The notes under the pieces: generated by a model
The model's database searches: none
What the model was told of the DNA's origin: nothing
Seen by the model: only the letters and a program-made list of their open reading frames with translations
Assembly (NCBI GenBank): GCA_036785325.1
Contig: JAXIVH010000021.1
Span: 104,501-168,500 of the forward strand
Length of the DNA: 64,000 nt
Direction: 5' to 3'
From: Urophycis tenuis
Lineage: Eukaryota; Chordata; Actinopteri; Gadiformes; Phycidae
Made by a program: the position numbers and the translations under genes
Shown: piece after piece, positions 54,484 through 63,494 of the stretch
Layout: each line of letters starts with the position of its first letter
How positions within the stretch are numbered: position 1 is the stretch's first letter

Positions 54484-55634
54484 CACTAACCCTCCATCCA
54501 ATTCAACATCAACCTCATCAACCTATCAGTACTCCAACACCATCAGTAATCACTAAAACTGGTCTACAGAGCGCACAGCAGCCGGGGGGAACAGAAACGT
54601 ATGAAACCTAACATCCTGATGTCCCTGGTGTGAGAACTGAACCTGTTCTTCACTGCTCCTCTATGAGATGTCCGCTACAGAACAAGTTCTGGGTTCTGCT
54701 CTCTTACCGTTAATCTGGACATCGATGAATCCTGGAGCCAAGATGGCTCCTCCACAGTCCAGCTGGCGGTCGGCGTAGCCCTGCTCGTCAAAGAACAACT
54801 TCTCCGGGTCCAGAATGCGGCCGCCGCGGACCCAAAGGTCCTCCCTGGAACACAGGGGACGTCACTGTGCTGCCCCTCAGGAGAGCCTCTGCTCTCAGGC
54901 CCTGCTTGCTGCACAGAGCCCAACAGAATCGGCTGCCATGGGGCGTGCCACTGGCTGTGGGGTGTGGAGGAGTGGAGGCCTGTGTGAGCTGGCTACTCCA
55001 GCACTGTGGGGGACCCCCACCCCCCCATCACACATGTCTGATGCAGGCCATGTGTGATGGGGGGGGGGGTTGTCACATGCGGATTCCACCTGCATCAGCA
55101 GGCAGAGGCAGCAGTAGCTCAGTAGGTAGAGCGGGTGGACAGAGCAGGTCGTCCACTAACCGTAGGGTCGGTGGTTCGATCCCCTTGTTCCCCCTCCTCC
55201 TCCAACTGTCCACATGTCCAACCCCACAAATGCACTGATTGTAAGTCGCTTTGGACAAAAGTATTTGTCTCCCTTTACCAGAGCAGGCAGAGCGGTCAGA
55301 GCAACAGAACTTTCCCCGTGCTCAATCGGAAAAGAGAAAGAGAAAGAGCTGCAGACCCGCTGACGTTGTGCAGGAAAGGAAAGGCTTGCAGCTTCCAGCA
55401 CATGCTTAAAACAAGCACCAGCAAGACTGGGCCGATGTTTATCATACCCATAGCGCTACATTAGACTGTTTAACCTACCCATAGAGCTATAGTAGACTGT
55501 ATATCCTACCCATAGAGCCATATCATATCATATAAGTAGCCTACATCCTACCTTTGCAGCGTGTGGTCCTTGAGTACTCGACAGTTGGTGAACTGAGTGA
55601 TGGGAGCGTCAGACACGCTCCTGTTGGAAGGCAT
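41564..55634 (-). CDS. amdhd2: N-acetylglucosamine-6-phosphate deacetylase, 11 exons
   Basis: Hydrolyses GlcNAc-6-phosphate to glucosamine-6-phosphate and acetate in cytosolic amino-sugar salvage, opposing the hexosamine pathway. Exons in gene order: 55634-55552, 54844-54708, 53665-53526, 53221-53167, 52983-52768, 51308-51220, 50586-50442, 49658-49551, 43431-43363, 42277-42176, 41637-41564. They total 1218 nt (405 aa; human 409), all phases closing. Amidohydrolase signatures: A-P-G-F-I-D-V-Q-I-N-G near residue 70, H-L-E-G-P-F near 142 (metal-binding Glu), G-H-S near 211, H-L-F-N-A-M near 232, D-G-I-H-T-N-P near 271 and catalytic Asp in V-T-D-A near 293. No disabling change seen. The start was chosen as the first ATG in frame; a separate 5' UTR exon is possible. 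Confidence 0.95.
42271..43358 (-). repeat. 28-bp minisatellite carrying the amdhd2 exon 10 acceptor
   Basis: About 38 copies of a 28-bp unit (plus strand ACAACCTGGAACACGCCCAC plus AGTACATT). On the sense strand each reads GTGTTCCAG then GTTGTA, the same as the true acceptor and first six bases of exon 10 (42277). The array occupies practically all of intron 9 (42278-43362), from just after the exon 9 donor. Confidence 0.95.
43690..44112 (+). mobile_element. RTE/Rex3-like LINE 3' end
   Basis: Encodes the C-terminal tail (S-F-L-R-R-V-S-G-L-S, R-W-L-G-H-L-V-R-M, P-R-G-R-P-R-T-R-W-R-D) of an RTE-group LINE. The frame ends at TAA 44078-44080 and is followed by a (GGAT)n tail, typical of Rex3-type elements. 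Heavily 5' truncated. Lies in amdhd2 intron 8. Confidence 0.8.
44395..44955. repeat. Hairpin-forming minisatellite in amdhd2 intron 8
   Basis: About fifteen copies of a 37-39-bp unit containing TGTATGAGCTAACTCATACA (arms TGTATGAG/CTCATACA around CTAA) plus GTTAGTAGTCACTCTCTGC. Confidence 0.93.
45128..45319 (+). pseudogene. Short ORF with zinc-finger (THAP-like) start
   Basis: A 63-codon ORF starting M-K-K-N-G-S-G-T-T-C-A-V-V-G-C. The C-x4-C spacing after a short basic leader and the later P-L-F-T-F-F-R-K-P resemble the N-terminal part of a THAP domain, as found in several fish DNA transposons. The C-terminal Cys-His pair is absent, so it is a fragment or a first exon. It lies inside amdhd2 intron 8, sense opposite to amdhd2. 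Transposon-derived is the best guess. Confidence 0.35.
46090..48790 (+). mobile_element. L2-group LINE with nested insertion, degraded
   Basis: Order along the element: endonuclease N-terminus (V-G-L-W-N-C-Q-S-A-V near 46245; G-R-G-G-G-T-G-L-L-I-S near 46370), an interruption (46442-47124), the endonuclease remainder (V-I-Y-H-P-P-G near 47195; V-L-G-D-F-N-I near 47285), then RT pieces (L-D-L-S-A-V-F-D-T near 48254; P-Q-G-S-V-L-G-P-L-L-F near 48430; Y-A-D-N-T near 48530). The 3' end is CTAAATGTAAATGTAAATG. The catalytic YADD is changed to YADN and several frameshifts and deletions are present, so it is dead. It lies in amdhd2 intron 8, opposite strand to the gene. Its tail matches the SINE tails in this window. 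Confidence 0.85.
46442..47124 (+). mobile_element. Nested retroelement with (GATT)n tail
   Basis: A 680-bp insertion that splits the LINE coding sequence between L-E-H-L and T-R-S-A-F. The 8-bp GAACACCT appears at the left edge (46433 and again at 46461) and at the right edge (47124), consistent with a target-site duplication. The end AAATAAAGTTTGATTGATTG is a retroelement tail. A (TG)n tract lies at 46879-46965. Confidence 0.7.
48920..49540 (-). repeat. 20-bp minisatellite before amdhd2 exon 8
   Basis: About 31 copies of AGGGCAGGTGCACTAAGTGA (variants AGGACAGGTG, AACTAAGTAA) ending about 10 bp from the amdhd2 exon 8 donor (49550). Confidence 0.96.
50050..50281 (-). mobile_element. tRNA-derived SINE
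   Basis: On the minus strand it begins with an A box-like GTAGCTCAGTGGGTAGAGC and a B box-like GGTTCGATTCC, then AAGTGTCCTTGAGGAAGACA and TGACCAC...CTCCTTTG, ending in CCTATAATATAGG-type sequence. It is the same family as 55107, 56104 and 58270. Confidence 0.75.
50600..50870. repeat. CACTACGTAACACAACGGATC minisatellite
   Basis: Irregular 30-65-bp units of TACACAACATAACACAATGC and TACGTAACACAACGGATC in amdhd2 intron 6. Confidence 0.88.
50895..51212. repeat. GAGTTGTACTTGTAG minisatellite
   Basis: Tandem GAGTTGTACTTGTAGGGGTG and AGCTGTACTTGTAGGA units in amdhd2 intron 6, ending next to exon 6. Confidence 0.9.
51320..52225. repeat. 64-bp repeat (GACAGGAAGTACC) interrupted by a MITE
   Basis: Copies of a unit with GACAGGAAGTACCTGTCATT and ACAGGAAGTACCCCTCACTT occur at 51316-51380 and, after the MITE, at 52063-52225 (amdhd2 intron 5). 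The MITE therefore inserted into a pre-existing array. Confidence 0.85.
51388..52055 (-). mobile_element. MITE, second copy (inverted)
   Basis: Reverse-oriented homologue of 31609-32265 over its whole length, with ATCTGAAACTCG at the right end and a degraded left terminal repeat. Located in amdhd2 intron 5. Confidence 0.8.
52235..52690. repeat. 46-bp dispersed minisatellite (amdhd2 copy)
   Basis: About ten copies of CCACCAATAGGCTGTTAGAG plus GAGCTACATGCTAGATCTACAGTGAA, the reverse complement of the unit at 15955-16165. A degraded copy lies at about 53390-53460. Confidence 0.95.
53729..54420 (+). mobile_element. hAT-like DNA transposon remnant
   Basis: Begins ACCAGGGGTCACCAACCTCT, like the CAGGGGTC... 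ends of a common vertebrate hAT family, with non-coding interior. The right end is lost at a (TA)n tract. In amdhd2 intron 2. Confidence 0.45.
54426..54474. repeat. (TA)n microsatellite
   Basis: About 24 TA units. Confidence 0.95.
55021..55064. repeat. Inverted repeat / hairpin, 16-bp arms
   Basis: CCCCCCATCACACATG and CATGTGTGATGGGGGG flank a 12-nt loop. In amdhd2 intron 1. Confidence 0.9.
55107..55275 (+). mobile_element. tRNA-derived SINE
   Basis: Head with A box (TAGCTCAGTAGGTAGAGC) and B box (GGTTCGATCCC) of RNA polymerase III promoters. Tail GTAAGTCGCTTTGGACAAAA matches the 3' end of the LINE at 48730, which probably supplied the machinery. Confidence 0.85.
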
Positions 55635-56103
55635 GACGTCTCGACCTGCACACCGACGCTGCGTCAAATTGACAAGAGGCTTGGAGAGGTTCAAACTTTG
55701 AGACGCTCCCAAAATCACTGATATCCGAAGTCCATGTCTTATCTCGGCCGGGTGCAGCTGTCAGACTTTGACCCGCCGTGTTCTAGAGCAGACTAATCAG
55801 CACCGGGTCCGAGGAGACCACTCTACCAAACTGTCCTTCAACTACAGCCGTTCTGCTGGTACCGGTGTGGTAGTGGTGGAGCAGTACAGTTGGACGGAAC
55901 TTGGCTGTGGGGACCAGGAACCAGGAAGGAAGGGTCATGTGACGAGAGGAGCTCAGGTCAGCTGACCCAGACACGCCTCCTCTTAGCTCGGTCCAATCAG
56001 ACCTCGTGTTGATCAGTTACCTGACCTGCTGCTACCTGGCGTCTGAACTGACCATTCAAATGAAGAAGATAATTCATTCTATTCTATTCTACTGATACTA
56101 CGA

Positions 56104-56249
56104 CGAGGGGCGACAGTAGCGGATGGTCCGAGCGGGTCGTAGTGTCGGCGGTTTGATCCCCTCCTCCAACCGTCCACATATCGAACCGCACAAATGTACT
56201 GATTGTAAGTCGCTTTGGACAAAAGCGTCTGCTAAATGCCCCTTTACTA

Positions 56250-56250
<1 letters not shown>
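56104..56250 (+). mobile_element. tRNA-derived SINE, degraded head
   Basis: Same family as 55107-55275. The A box is mutated, the B box reads GGTTTGATCCC, and the tail is GTAAGTCGCTTTGGACAAAA then GCGTCTGCTAAATG. Confidence 0.8.

Positions 56251-56315
<65 letters not shown>
56251..56315. repeat. (CA)n microsatellite
   Basis: About 31 CA units directly after the SINE tail. Confidence 0.95.
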
Positions 56316-56317
<2 letters not shown>

Positions 56318-56733
56318 ACTTCTACTCCAGTCATGCGTCCTAGTTCTTATGTTAACCATTTTCACATTTTATGTGGTTTATGTACCTTAATGATGAGCTG
56401 GTCAGTTAAGGGACAGCTGTATTATGAGCTCGTCAGCCCAGACCTTGTTAGGTCTTCGCTAACCAGCTTGCTGCCACTGCCAAGGACCAGGGCAGACTAC
56501 CTCCAGGACCTTTCCACCCATATACCTCCAGGACTTGTATACTTCACCGGATGGCGTTGGAGTACACTGTAAACACCAACCACCAAGTCAAACTCCTTAC
56601 ATGTCAAAGCTGCTTTCTGAATTCCGATCCGCCAAAGTGACCATTAGTCTATAATGCTGCACTAATGCCTTACTTATGCTTAATGACCCTACATGTTCTC
56701 AATAATGATCCATCCCGCTAATCTTCTGTGTGT

Positions 56734-56737
56734 AAAA
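56734..56737 (-). terminator. Pol III T4 terminator of tRNA-Thr
   Basis: TTTT on the minus strand 24 nt past the tRNA 3' end. Confidence 0.5.
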
Positions 56738-56760
56738 GTTATTTCCGTTTCACCTTAGCA

Positions 56761-56832
56761 AGGCACGGACGGGGTTCGAACCCGCGATCTTCGGTTTACG
56801 AGACCGACGCCTTACCACTTGGCCACCGCGCC
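56761..56832 (-). tRNA. tRNA-Thr (anticodon CGT)
   Basis: The 72-nt sequence folds as a complete cloverleaf. The acceptor stem is GGCGCGG/CCGTGCC (one G-U) with discriminator T. The D stem is GCC/GGC. The anticodon stem TCGGT/ACCGA encloses the loop CTCGTAA with anticodon CGT (reads ACG, Thr). The T stem is GCGGG/CCCGT around TTCGAAC. The internal A and B boxes (B box GGTTCGAAC) are intact. The fold closely resembles the known vertebrate tRNA-Thr-CGT type with this acceptor. No CCA is encoded and no SINE tail is attached, so it is a gene rather than a SINE head. A T4 terminator lies downstream. Confidence 0.93.
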
Positions 56833-57112
56833 GGGCTCAGTCAGTATGTAGAGGACGTCAACTCAAACATCGCCTCTTCTTCAGGGCTGTTCCTAATCAT
56901 GACGTCAGGGGCCCAGAGAGACGGAGGAGCACAGAACCTCCGGAGAACCTCCACAGAACCTCTAGACCGCCGACAGCAGCGGAGGCGGTCCCGGAAGAAG
57001 AGCTCCTCCATGATAGAACCTGTGGGATGACTCAGGTATAATATATCACATTATACCTTATACCTATCAGAAGTATATTAACACCAATATGATCATGTGT
57101 TATATAGGCCTT

Positions 57113-57114
57113 AG

Positions 57115-57181
<67 letters not shown>
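57113..57181. repeat. (TA)n microsatellite
   Basis: About 34 TA units. Confidence 0.95.
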
Positions 57182-57183
<2 letters not shown>

Positions 57184-57449
57184 TATTATTAAAATTATAT
57201 AGGTTCATGTAGTATAGGCCTATATCTATTATTATAATGATTTTGAGTTCAGTTTGAGGAGGGCTGAGTTGAAACGTGAGCCTGCTCAGAGTCACCGATG
57301 ATTGCAGTGATTAGATAAGATTAGATTCAATTTTATTGAATTGATTCTTATTTTGTCATTGTGCAGAGTACAGAGACCACGAAATGTAGTTGCCGTTCTA
57401 ACCAGAAGTGCAAAGAAGCGATCAAAGTGCATGATGATGCAGTCACCGA

Positions 57450-57450
<1 letters not shown>

Positions 57451-57526
<76 letters not shown>
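57451..57526. repeat. (TA)n microsatellite
   Basis: About 37 TA units, 270 bp from the previous tract. Confidence 0.95.
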
Positions 57527-57528
<2 letters not shown>

Positions 57529-57654
57529 ACTATGACCACGGGCTGGAGGCTGGATGTCTCTCGGGACTCTGTTGAATCTCCAGTTTCCTCCATTGGCTGA
57601 AGAGCATCCAGACACGACGGTAAGGGAGCCATGTGCATTGAGGACATCGAGGAC

Positions 57655-57935
57655 TGGTAAGGACTGATAAGACTGATGAGGACTGATGAGACTGATGAGA
57701 CTGGTAAGGACTGATGAGACTGGTGAGGACTGATGAGACTGGTAAGGACTGATGAGACTGATGAGGACTGATGAGACTGATGAGACTGATGAGGACTGAT
57801 GAGATTGATGAGACTGGTAAGGACTGATGAGACTGATGAGACTGATGAGGACTGATGAGACTGATGAGACTGGTGAGGACTGATGAGACTGATGAGAACT
57901 GATGAGATTGATGAGACTGGTAAGGACTGATGATC
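57655..57935. repeat. GACTGATGAGACTGATGAG minisatellite
   Basis: Irregular 9-20-bp units GACTGATGA, GACTGGTAAG and GACTGGTGAG, followed at 57938-57975 by a SINE/LINE tail fragment (AAAAGCGTCTGCTAAATGCC). Confidence 0.92.
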
Positions 57936-58269
57936 AGACAAAAGCGTCTGCTAAATGCCCTAAAGTGTAAATGTGACTGGTGAGGACATCTACTTTTGAT
58001 GATCCTGGCCAATCACAACCTTGAGCACCAGATTTAGAAGGAAGCATGATAGACAGCCATCTGGATTGTAGCTGTGGACCAGCAGCCCGGGGGACCTCCA
58101 TGGACCAGCAGCCTGAGTGTGAGGAGGAGATGATGTCATCAGCTGTTTGAAAGAACATCTGGTGGTGGAATGTGTGAAACCCCTGGTCTGATGGCACAAC
58201 CATGAATGACTTTTATACTCTGCTCACCTTCTCCCTGGAGATCCTGATGGAAGAACAGACCACACCATC

Positions 58270-58412
58270 CTCAGTGGCTAGAGTGGGTGGACAGAGCAGG
58301 TCGTCCACTAACTGTAGCGTCGGCGGTTAGATCCCCTCGATCCCCACTTCCAAACTGTCTGCATGTCAAAGTGTCCTTGAGCAAGACACTGAACCCTAAC
58401 CTGCTCCCTGGG
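58270..58412 (+). mobile_element. tRNA-derived SINE (source of next array)
   Basis: Head GTGGCTAGAGTGGGTGGACA, a B box-like GGTTAGATCCC, then GTCCTTGAGCAAGACACTGA. The body runs without a break into the following minisatellite. Confidence 0.75.
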
Positions 58413-59245
58413 CGCTGAACATGGCAGCCCACTGCTCCTATGTACCATAGGATGGGTCAAATGAACATAGCAGCCCACTGCTCCTATGTACCATAGGATG
58501 GGTCAAATGAACACAGCAGCCCCACTGCTCCTATGTACCATAGGATGGGTCAAATGAACACAGCAGCCCACTGCTCCTATGTACCATAGGATGGGTCAAA
58601 TGAACACAGCAGCCCACTGCTCCTATGTACCATAGGATGGGTCAAATGAACATAGCAGCCCACTGCTCCTATGTACCATAGGATGGGTCAAATGAACACA
58701 GCAGCCCACTGCTCCTATGTACCATAGGATGGGTCAAATGAACACAGCAGTCCACTGCTCCTATGTACCATAGGCTGGGTCAAATGAACACAGCAGCCCA
58801 CTGTTCCTATGTACCATAGGCTGGGTCAAATGAACACAGCAGCCCACTGTTCCTATGTACCATAGGATGGGTCAAATGAACACAGCAGCCCACTGTTCCT
58901 ATGTACCATAGGATGGGTCAAATGAACACAGCAGCCCACTGCTCCTATGTACCATAGGATGGGTCAAATGAACACAGCAGCCCACTGCTCCTATGTACCA
59001 TAGGATGGGTCAAATGAACACAGCAGCCCACTGCTCCTATGTACCATAGGATGGGTCAAATGAACACAGCAGTCCACTGCTCCTATGTACCATAGGATGG
59101 GTCAAATGAACACAGCAGTCCACTGCTCCTATGTACCATAGGATGGGTCAAATGAACACAGCAGCCCACTGCTCCTATGTACCATAGGATGGGTCAAATG
59201 AACACAGCAGCCCACTGCTCATGTACCATAGGATGGGTCAAATGC
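58413..59245 (+). repeat. 46-bp minisatellite grown from a SINE body
   Basis: About eighteen copies of CAGCCCACTGCTCCTATGTA plus CCATAGGATGGGTCAAATGAACA. The first unit is the SINE's own sequence and the last is followed by the SINE-like end (GCAGAGAACAAATTTCATTC). Variants include CTGTTCC and GGCTGGG in runs. Confidence 0.93.
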
Positions 59246-59855
59246 AGAGAACAAATTTCATTCCCTTATCTACACAATACAGAGAATGACAAATAAAGTC
59301 CGAAAGCCCTCTAATTTATTATGAAGAATAATAATGAGTATTTCATGAGTTCTGACCTAGGGAGTGGAATGTAATGCATAACTGTTCATGTCACTGCATA
59401 ACATTCCACTACCTAATCCTAGATGCTACATCTTTGTGTATGCTATTTACCTCTATAGTGTATACCTAGATGTATGTACATTTACGTATATATATATATA
59501 TTTTGTTATATTGTTACGTAGGTTTATGTTTTATATTTATATATTCACTCTACTATATGTATATGTCTTATTTTTTCCCCAGAGTATTGTAACAAATGCA
59601 ATTTCCCTCAGGGATCATTAAAGTATTTCTGTCTGTCTGTCTGTCTATCCTCAGCTCATAACTAAGAGGTCACTACATATGCTTCTGGACATAGAGATTC
59701 AAATGTTGGATCGTCTCTTATAGCTCATATTACTATTAGAATTACAATTTGTCATACCTGAAAGCTGTAACTATAATTATACACTGCTTTTTATTTTCAA
59801 ATGAAAGAAGAGTTGCTAAAGTGTTGAAGAATCAAGCGACGGAACAAAGCCTGGT
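59246..59855. other. Intergenic stretch between SINE array and crlf3
   Basis: AT-rich, with an AAATAAAG and TTAAAGTATTTCTGTCTGTC retroelement-like tail at about 59615-59650. No gene seen. Confidence 0.4.
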
Positions 59856-59858
59856 GTC

Positions 59859-59864
59859 TTTATT
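59859..59864 (-). terminator. crlf3: Poly(A) signal of crlf3
   Basis: AATAAA on the minus strand 254 nt after the crlf3 stop codon. Confidence 0.6.
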
Positions 59865-60117
59865 AGAAGAATACACCTTCACCAGTCAAGCAGCCGTTAC
59901 AATGCACTTCCTGTCTGCGGTAACATACTTCCTGTCTCCTAGCTGCGGGGACAGAGGAACTGCTGCTATGTTTCCACCGAGGGCAGCTTGGGAATAAAAG
60001 AGAGGAGCCAGACAGCGGGGGGGCGTAATACTGGGGGGTCTTTCACAGTGGGGGGGGTCTTCAGCGTGGAAGAATGGGATGTAAACAAGACCTCCTTAAG
60101 ACGGCGGAGGACGGGGC

Positions 60118-60657
60118 TCAGTACACCAGGACCTTCCAGCCCATGTGAGTGAAGCGACAGCCGAAGAACAGACCCCCCCCAGCCGCCTCTGACAGCCAAT
60201 CAAACACCACCTCCCGGCTACCGCAGCCAATCGTCACCCTGATTTTGACATTGGCCCCGCCCTCGCTGAGGTCGTTGGCCCCGCCCTCACTGAGGTCATT
60301 GGCCCCGCCCTCACTGAGGTCGTTGTTGCCGGCAGGAAACGGGGCGACCACTTCCATGTCAAAGGTCACAGCTGAGCCCAAGGCCAGCGCTGGCAGCCGA
60401 TTGGTCATCTCCTTCCCATTGACAAACACAGCTCCTGGAGGAGGAGGAGGAGGTTTAGTGTTGTAAATGGTAGGCTACTGGTATGGTTTGCTGGTATGGT
60501 TACTGGTTGTGTACCTTTGGTGGAGATGCAGACCGCCTGGTCTCTCTGCAGAGTCTCTCGCACACTCTCTCTCTCCACACACACTCCAAGACCATCTGAG
60601 TGGTCGGCCTGTCCCACTGCACACACCCTGCACAGACACAGCGTTAACACAGAGCAC

Positions 60658-60701
<44 letters not shown>

Positions 60702-63482
60702 TCACTTGAAGGTCAGGGTCTGCCCGGGATGGTAGGTGGGTGTGTTGGAGTAGAGCACAGGGCAGAGTGAGGGGGCGGAGTCACAGCGCATGGCGATGTT
60801 CCTCCGGCTGCTCAGAATGTACCCGTCTGTCCCGGGACGCCACTCTGCAGAACACATGAAGAACATGATGTAAATGTGAAGAACATGATGTAAATGTGAA
60901 GAACATGGATGTAAATGTGAAGAACATGGATGTAAATGTGAAGAACATGGATGTAAATGTGAAGAACATGGATGTAAATGTGAAGAACATGGATGTAAAT
61001 GTGAAGAACATGGATGTAAATGTGAAGAACATGGATGTAAATGTGAAGAACATGGATGTAAATGTGAAGAACATGGATGTATGTTCATGTCTCCAAGGTG
61101 TTGTCTGCACCGTGTGCTGCCAGGGAGGTGCAGCCAGCCTGGGGGATGCTCCAAGGGCTCCAGGGGGAGCCCCCTTCCCCGCGGGCGCTGACCCTGAAGA
61201 GGTGCTCTGTCTGGGGGTCCAGGTGCACCACCACCGCCTCACAGTCTCCACCCACGTACGCGTCCTCATAGGCGCTGACTCCCGCCGTGCGGCGGTACTG
61301 CAGCCGGTAGTCAGCAGCGGGGAAGTCCTCGTCCACCTGAGCACACACACCTCGTTAACACACCTCGTTAACACACCACGTTAACACACACCTCGTTAAC
61401 ACAGACCTCGTTAACACACCACGTTAACACACACCTCGTTAACACAGACCTCGTTAACACAGACCTCGTTAACACACCTCGTTAACACACACCACGTTAA
61501 CACACACCTCGTTAACACAGACCTCGTTAACACACCTCGTTAACACACCACGTTAACACACACCTCGTTAACACAGACCTCGTTAACACACCTCGTTAAC
61601 ACACACCTCGTTAACACACACCTCGTTAACACACCTCGTTAACACCTCATTACCACACCTTTTTAACACACCTTGTTAACACACCTCGTTAACACACACC
61701 TCGTTAACACACCTCGTTAACACACACCTTAACACACCTCGTTAACACCTCATTACCACACCTTTTTAACACACCTCGTTAACACACACCTTGTTAACAC
61801 ACCTCGTTAACACACCACGTTAACACACACCTCGTTAACACCTCGTTACCACACCTCGTTAACATACCTCGTTAACACACAACTCGTTAACACACACCTC
61901 GTTAACACCCACCTCGTTAACACACACCTTGTTAACACACCTCGTTACACACACCTTGTTAACACACCACGTTAACACAGACCTTGATAACACACCACTT
62001 TAACACACACCTCGTTAACACACACCTTGTTAAAACACACCTCGTTAACACACCTCGTTAACACACCACGTTAACACACACCTTGTTAACACACACCTTG
62101 TTAACACACCTCGTTAACACACACCTTGTTAACACACCACGTTAACACACACCTTGATAACACGCCATGTTAACACACACCTTGTTAACACACCTCGTTA
62201 ACACACACCTCGTTAACACACCACGTTAACACACACCTTGATAACACACCACGTTAACACACACCTCGTTAACACACACCACGTTAACACACACCTCGTT
62301 AACACACACCTTGTTAACACACCACGTTAATACACACCTTGATAACACACACCTCGTTAACACACCTTGATAACACACCGTGTTAACACAAACCTCGTTA
62401 ACACACACCTTGTTAACACACCTCGTTAACACACCTTGTTAACACACACCTTGTTAACACACCTCGTTAACACACCTCGTTAACACACCTTGTTAACACA
62501 CCTCGTTAACACACACCCTGTTAACACACCTCATTAACACATCTCCTTAACACCTTGTTAACACATCTCGTTAACACACCTTGTTAACACGCACCCCGTT
62601 AACACGCACTCCACCACAGCAGGGTGTAGTGTGGTCCTAGGTCTCTCCTACACCCACCTTGGCCCAGCGGACTAGCATGGCTCCAGGTCTCTCCTGGAGC
62701 TCGGTGATCTGGACGGGGGGGTGGGAGGAGACAGAGCCATGGCAGACAACCATCTCCTTCAGGACGTTCAGAACAGAGTCGTCCAGCTGGGCTGAGACAC
62801 AGGCCACGTCCACGAGGGCCGGGACCTCTGGCAGACTACATGATATATATTGTATAAATTATACATTACATTTTATTTCTATAGCACCAATTCATAGCAG
62901 AAGTTATCTCAAAACACGCAATTATAGAGCAGGTCATGAGCAAAACTCTTGATGATGTTATTTATAGAAACTAATAGAAACTGGCTAAACCTAAAGCAGC
63001 CACGACACACACTCTGGGGTCATGGAGCAACAGCTGTACTTCATGTCTAGCACCATTTACACCAGTAACCCTCACCCATCACCCTGTGAGGTGATGGACA
63101 TGATACACCTACCTGTCCAGCTGAATGTTCAGGGCCTTCTGGTTGAAGCTCCCCAGCTTGTCTTCCTCCAGACCACAACGCAGAGCAGCCTCTCCTGCAC
63201 ACAGTTGGGTTTTGTTTGTGTGGTTGTTGTGGGGTTGTGTGTTGGTTTGTGTGGTTGTGTGTTTGTTGTCCCACCCTCTCTGAGCAGCTGGTCGGCCTGG
63301 CCCACCCCCTGTAGGATGAGGGTCTGACAGGCGGTGAGGGGTTGGAGACTGTGCTCTTCCAGGGAGTCAACCTGGGACACCAGCTGGGCCAATCTGGCAG
63401 CTAGGAGGCGTGTTGCTGCCCCCTGCAGCTCAGAGAAGTGCCTGCGGAGGGCATCACGAGCCTGGCTGGAGCTGCCGCGCAC
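60118..63482 (-). CDS. crlf3: Cytokine receptor-like factor 3 (5' partial), 7 exons in window
   Basis: A cytosolic orphan protein with one fibronectin III domain, linked to haematopoiesis/ribosome maturation and neuroprotection. Exons in gene order: 63482-63275, 63194-63113, 62835-62658, 61336-61111, 60844-60706, 60627-60515, 60434-60118, totalling 1263 nt (420 aa plus stop). All phases close. The first coding exon (about 30-40 residues in relatives) lies beyond 64000. Visible are an N-terminal coiled coil (V-D-S-L-E-E-H-S-L-Q-P-L), Q-L-D-S-L-P-E-V-P, the FNIII domain from P-P-V-Q-I to a W-S-P-W-S cytokine-receptor box, then a SPRY-like C-terminus (R-E-V-V-F-D-W, F-G-C, G-W-K-V-L-V-Y). The exon 61336-61111 donor is GTGCAG. 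The last exon holds an extra in-frame 24-bp triplication. Confidence 0.94.
60253..60324 (-). repeat. In-frame 24-bp triplication in crlf3 coding sequence
   Basis: Three 24-bp copies encode N-D-L-S-E-G-G-A three times, in the loop where the human protein has a single short N-N-E-G-G segment. It adds about 16 residues without breaking the frame. Confidence 0.93.
60661..60699. repeat. (TG)n tract at crlf3 splice donor
   Basis: About 19 TG units ((CA)n on the sense strand) starting about 6 nt after the donor of exon 60844-60706. Confidence 0.95.
60855..61085 (-). repeat. 21-bp minisatellite in crlf3 intron
   Basis: About eleven copies of GTAAATGTGAAGAACATGGA plus T fill the short intron 60845-61110. 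Open frames on both strands are artefacts of the 21-bp period. Confidence 0.94.
61340..62615 (-). repeat. CTCGTTAACACACA minisatellite in crlf3 intron
   Basis: About 85 copies of a 13-17-bp unit (CCTCGTTAACACACA, CCTTGTTAACACACA, CCACGTTAACACACA) filling the intron 61337-62657. Starts within a few bases of the acceptor of exon 61336-61111. Confidence 0.95.
62850..62990. mobile_element. Possible fish interspersed repeat fragment
   Basis: ATTTCTATAGCACCAATTCA then AGTTATCTCAAAACACG resembles a repeat often seen in fish genomes. Family not assigned. Confidence 0.35.
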
Positions 63483-63494
63483 CTGTGGTGATAT

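Noticed and set aside
60855..61384. ORFs with K-N-M-D-V-N-V or F-T-S-M-F repeats
   Set aside because: They are artefacts of a 21-bp intronic array fused to a shadow of crlf3 exon 61336-61111.
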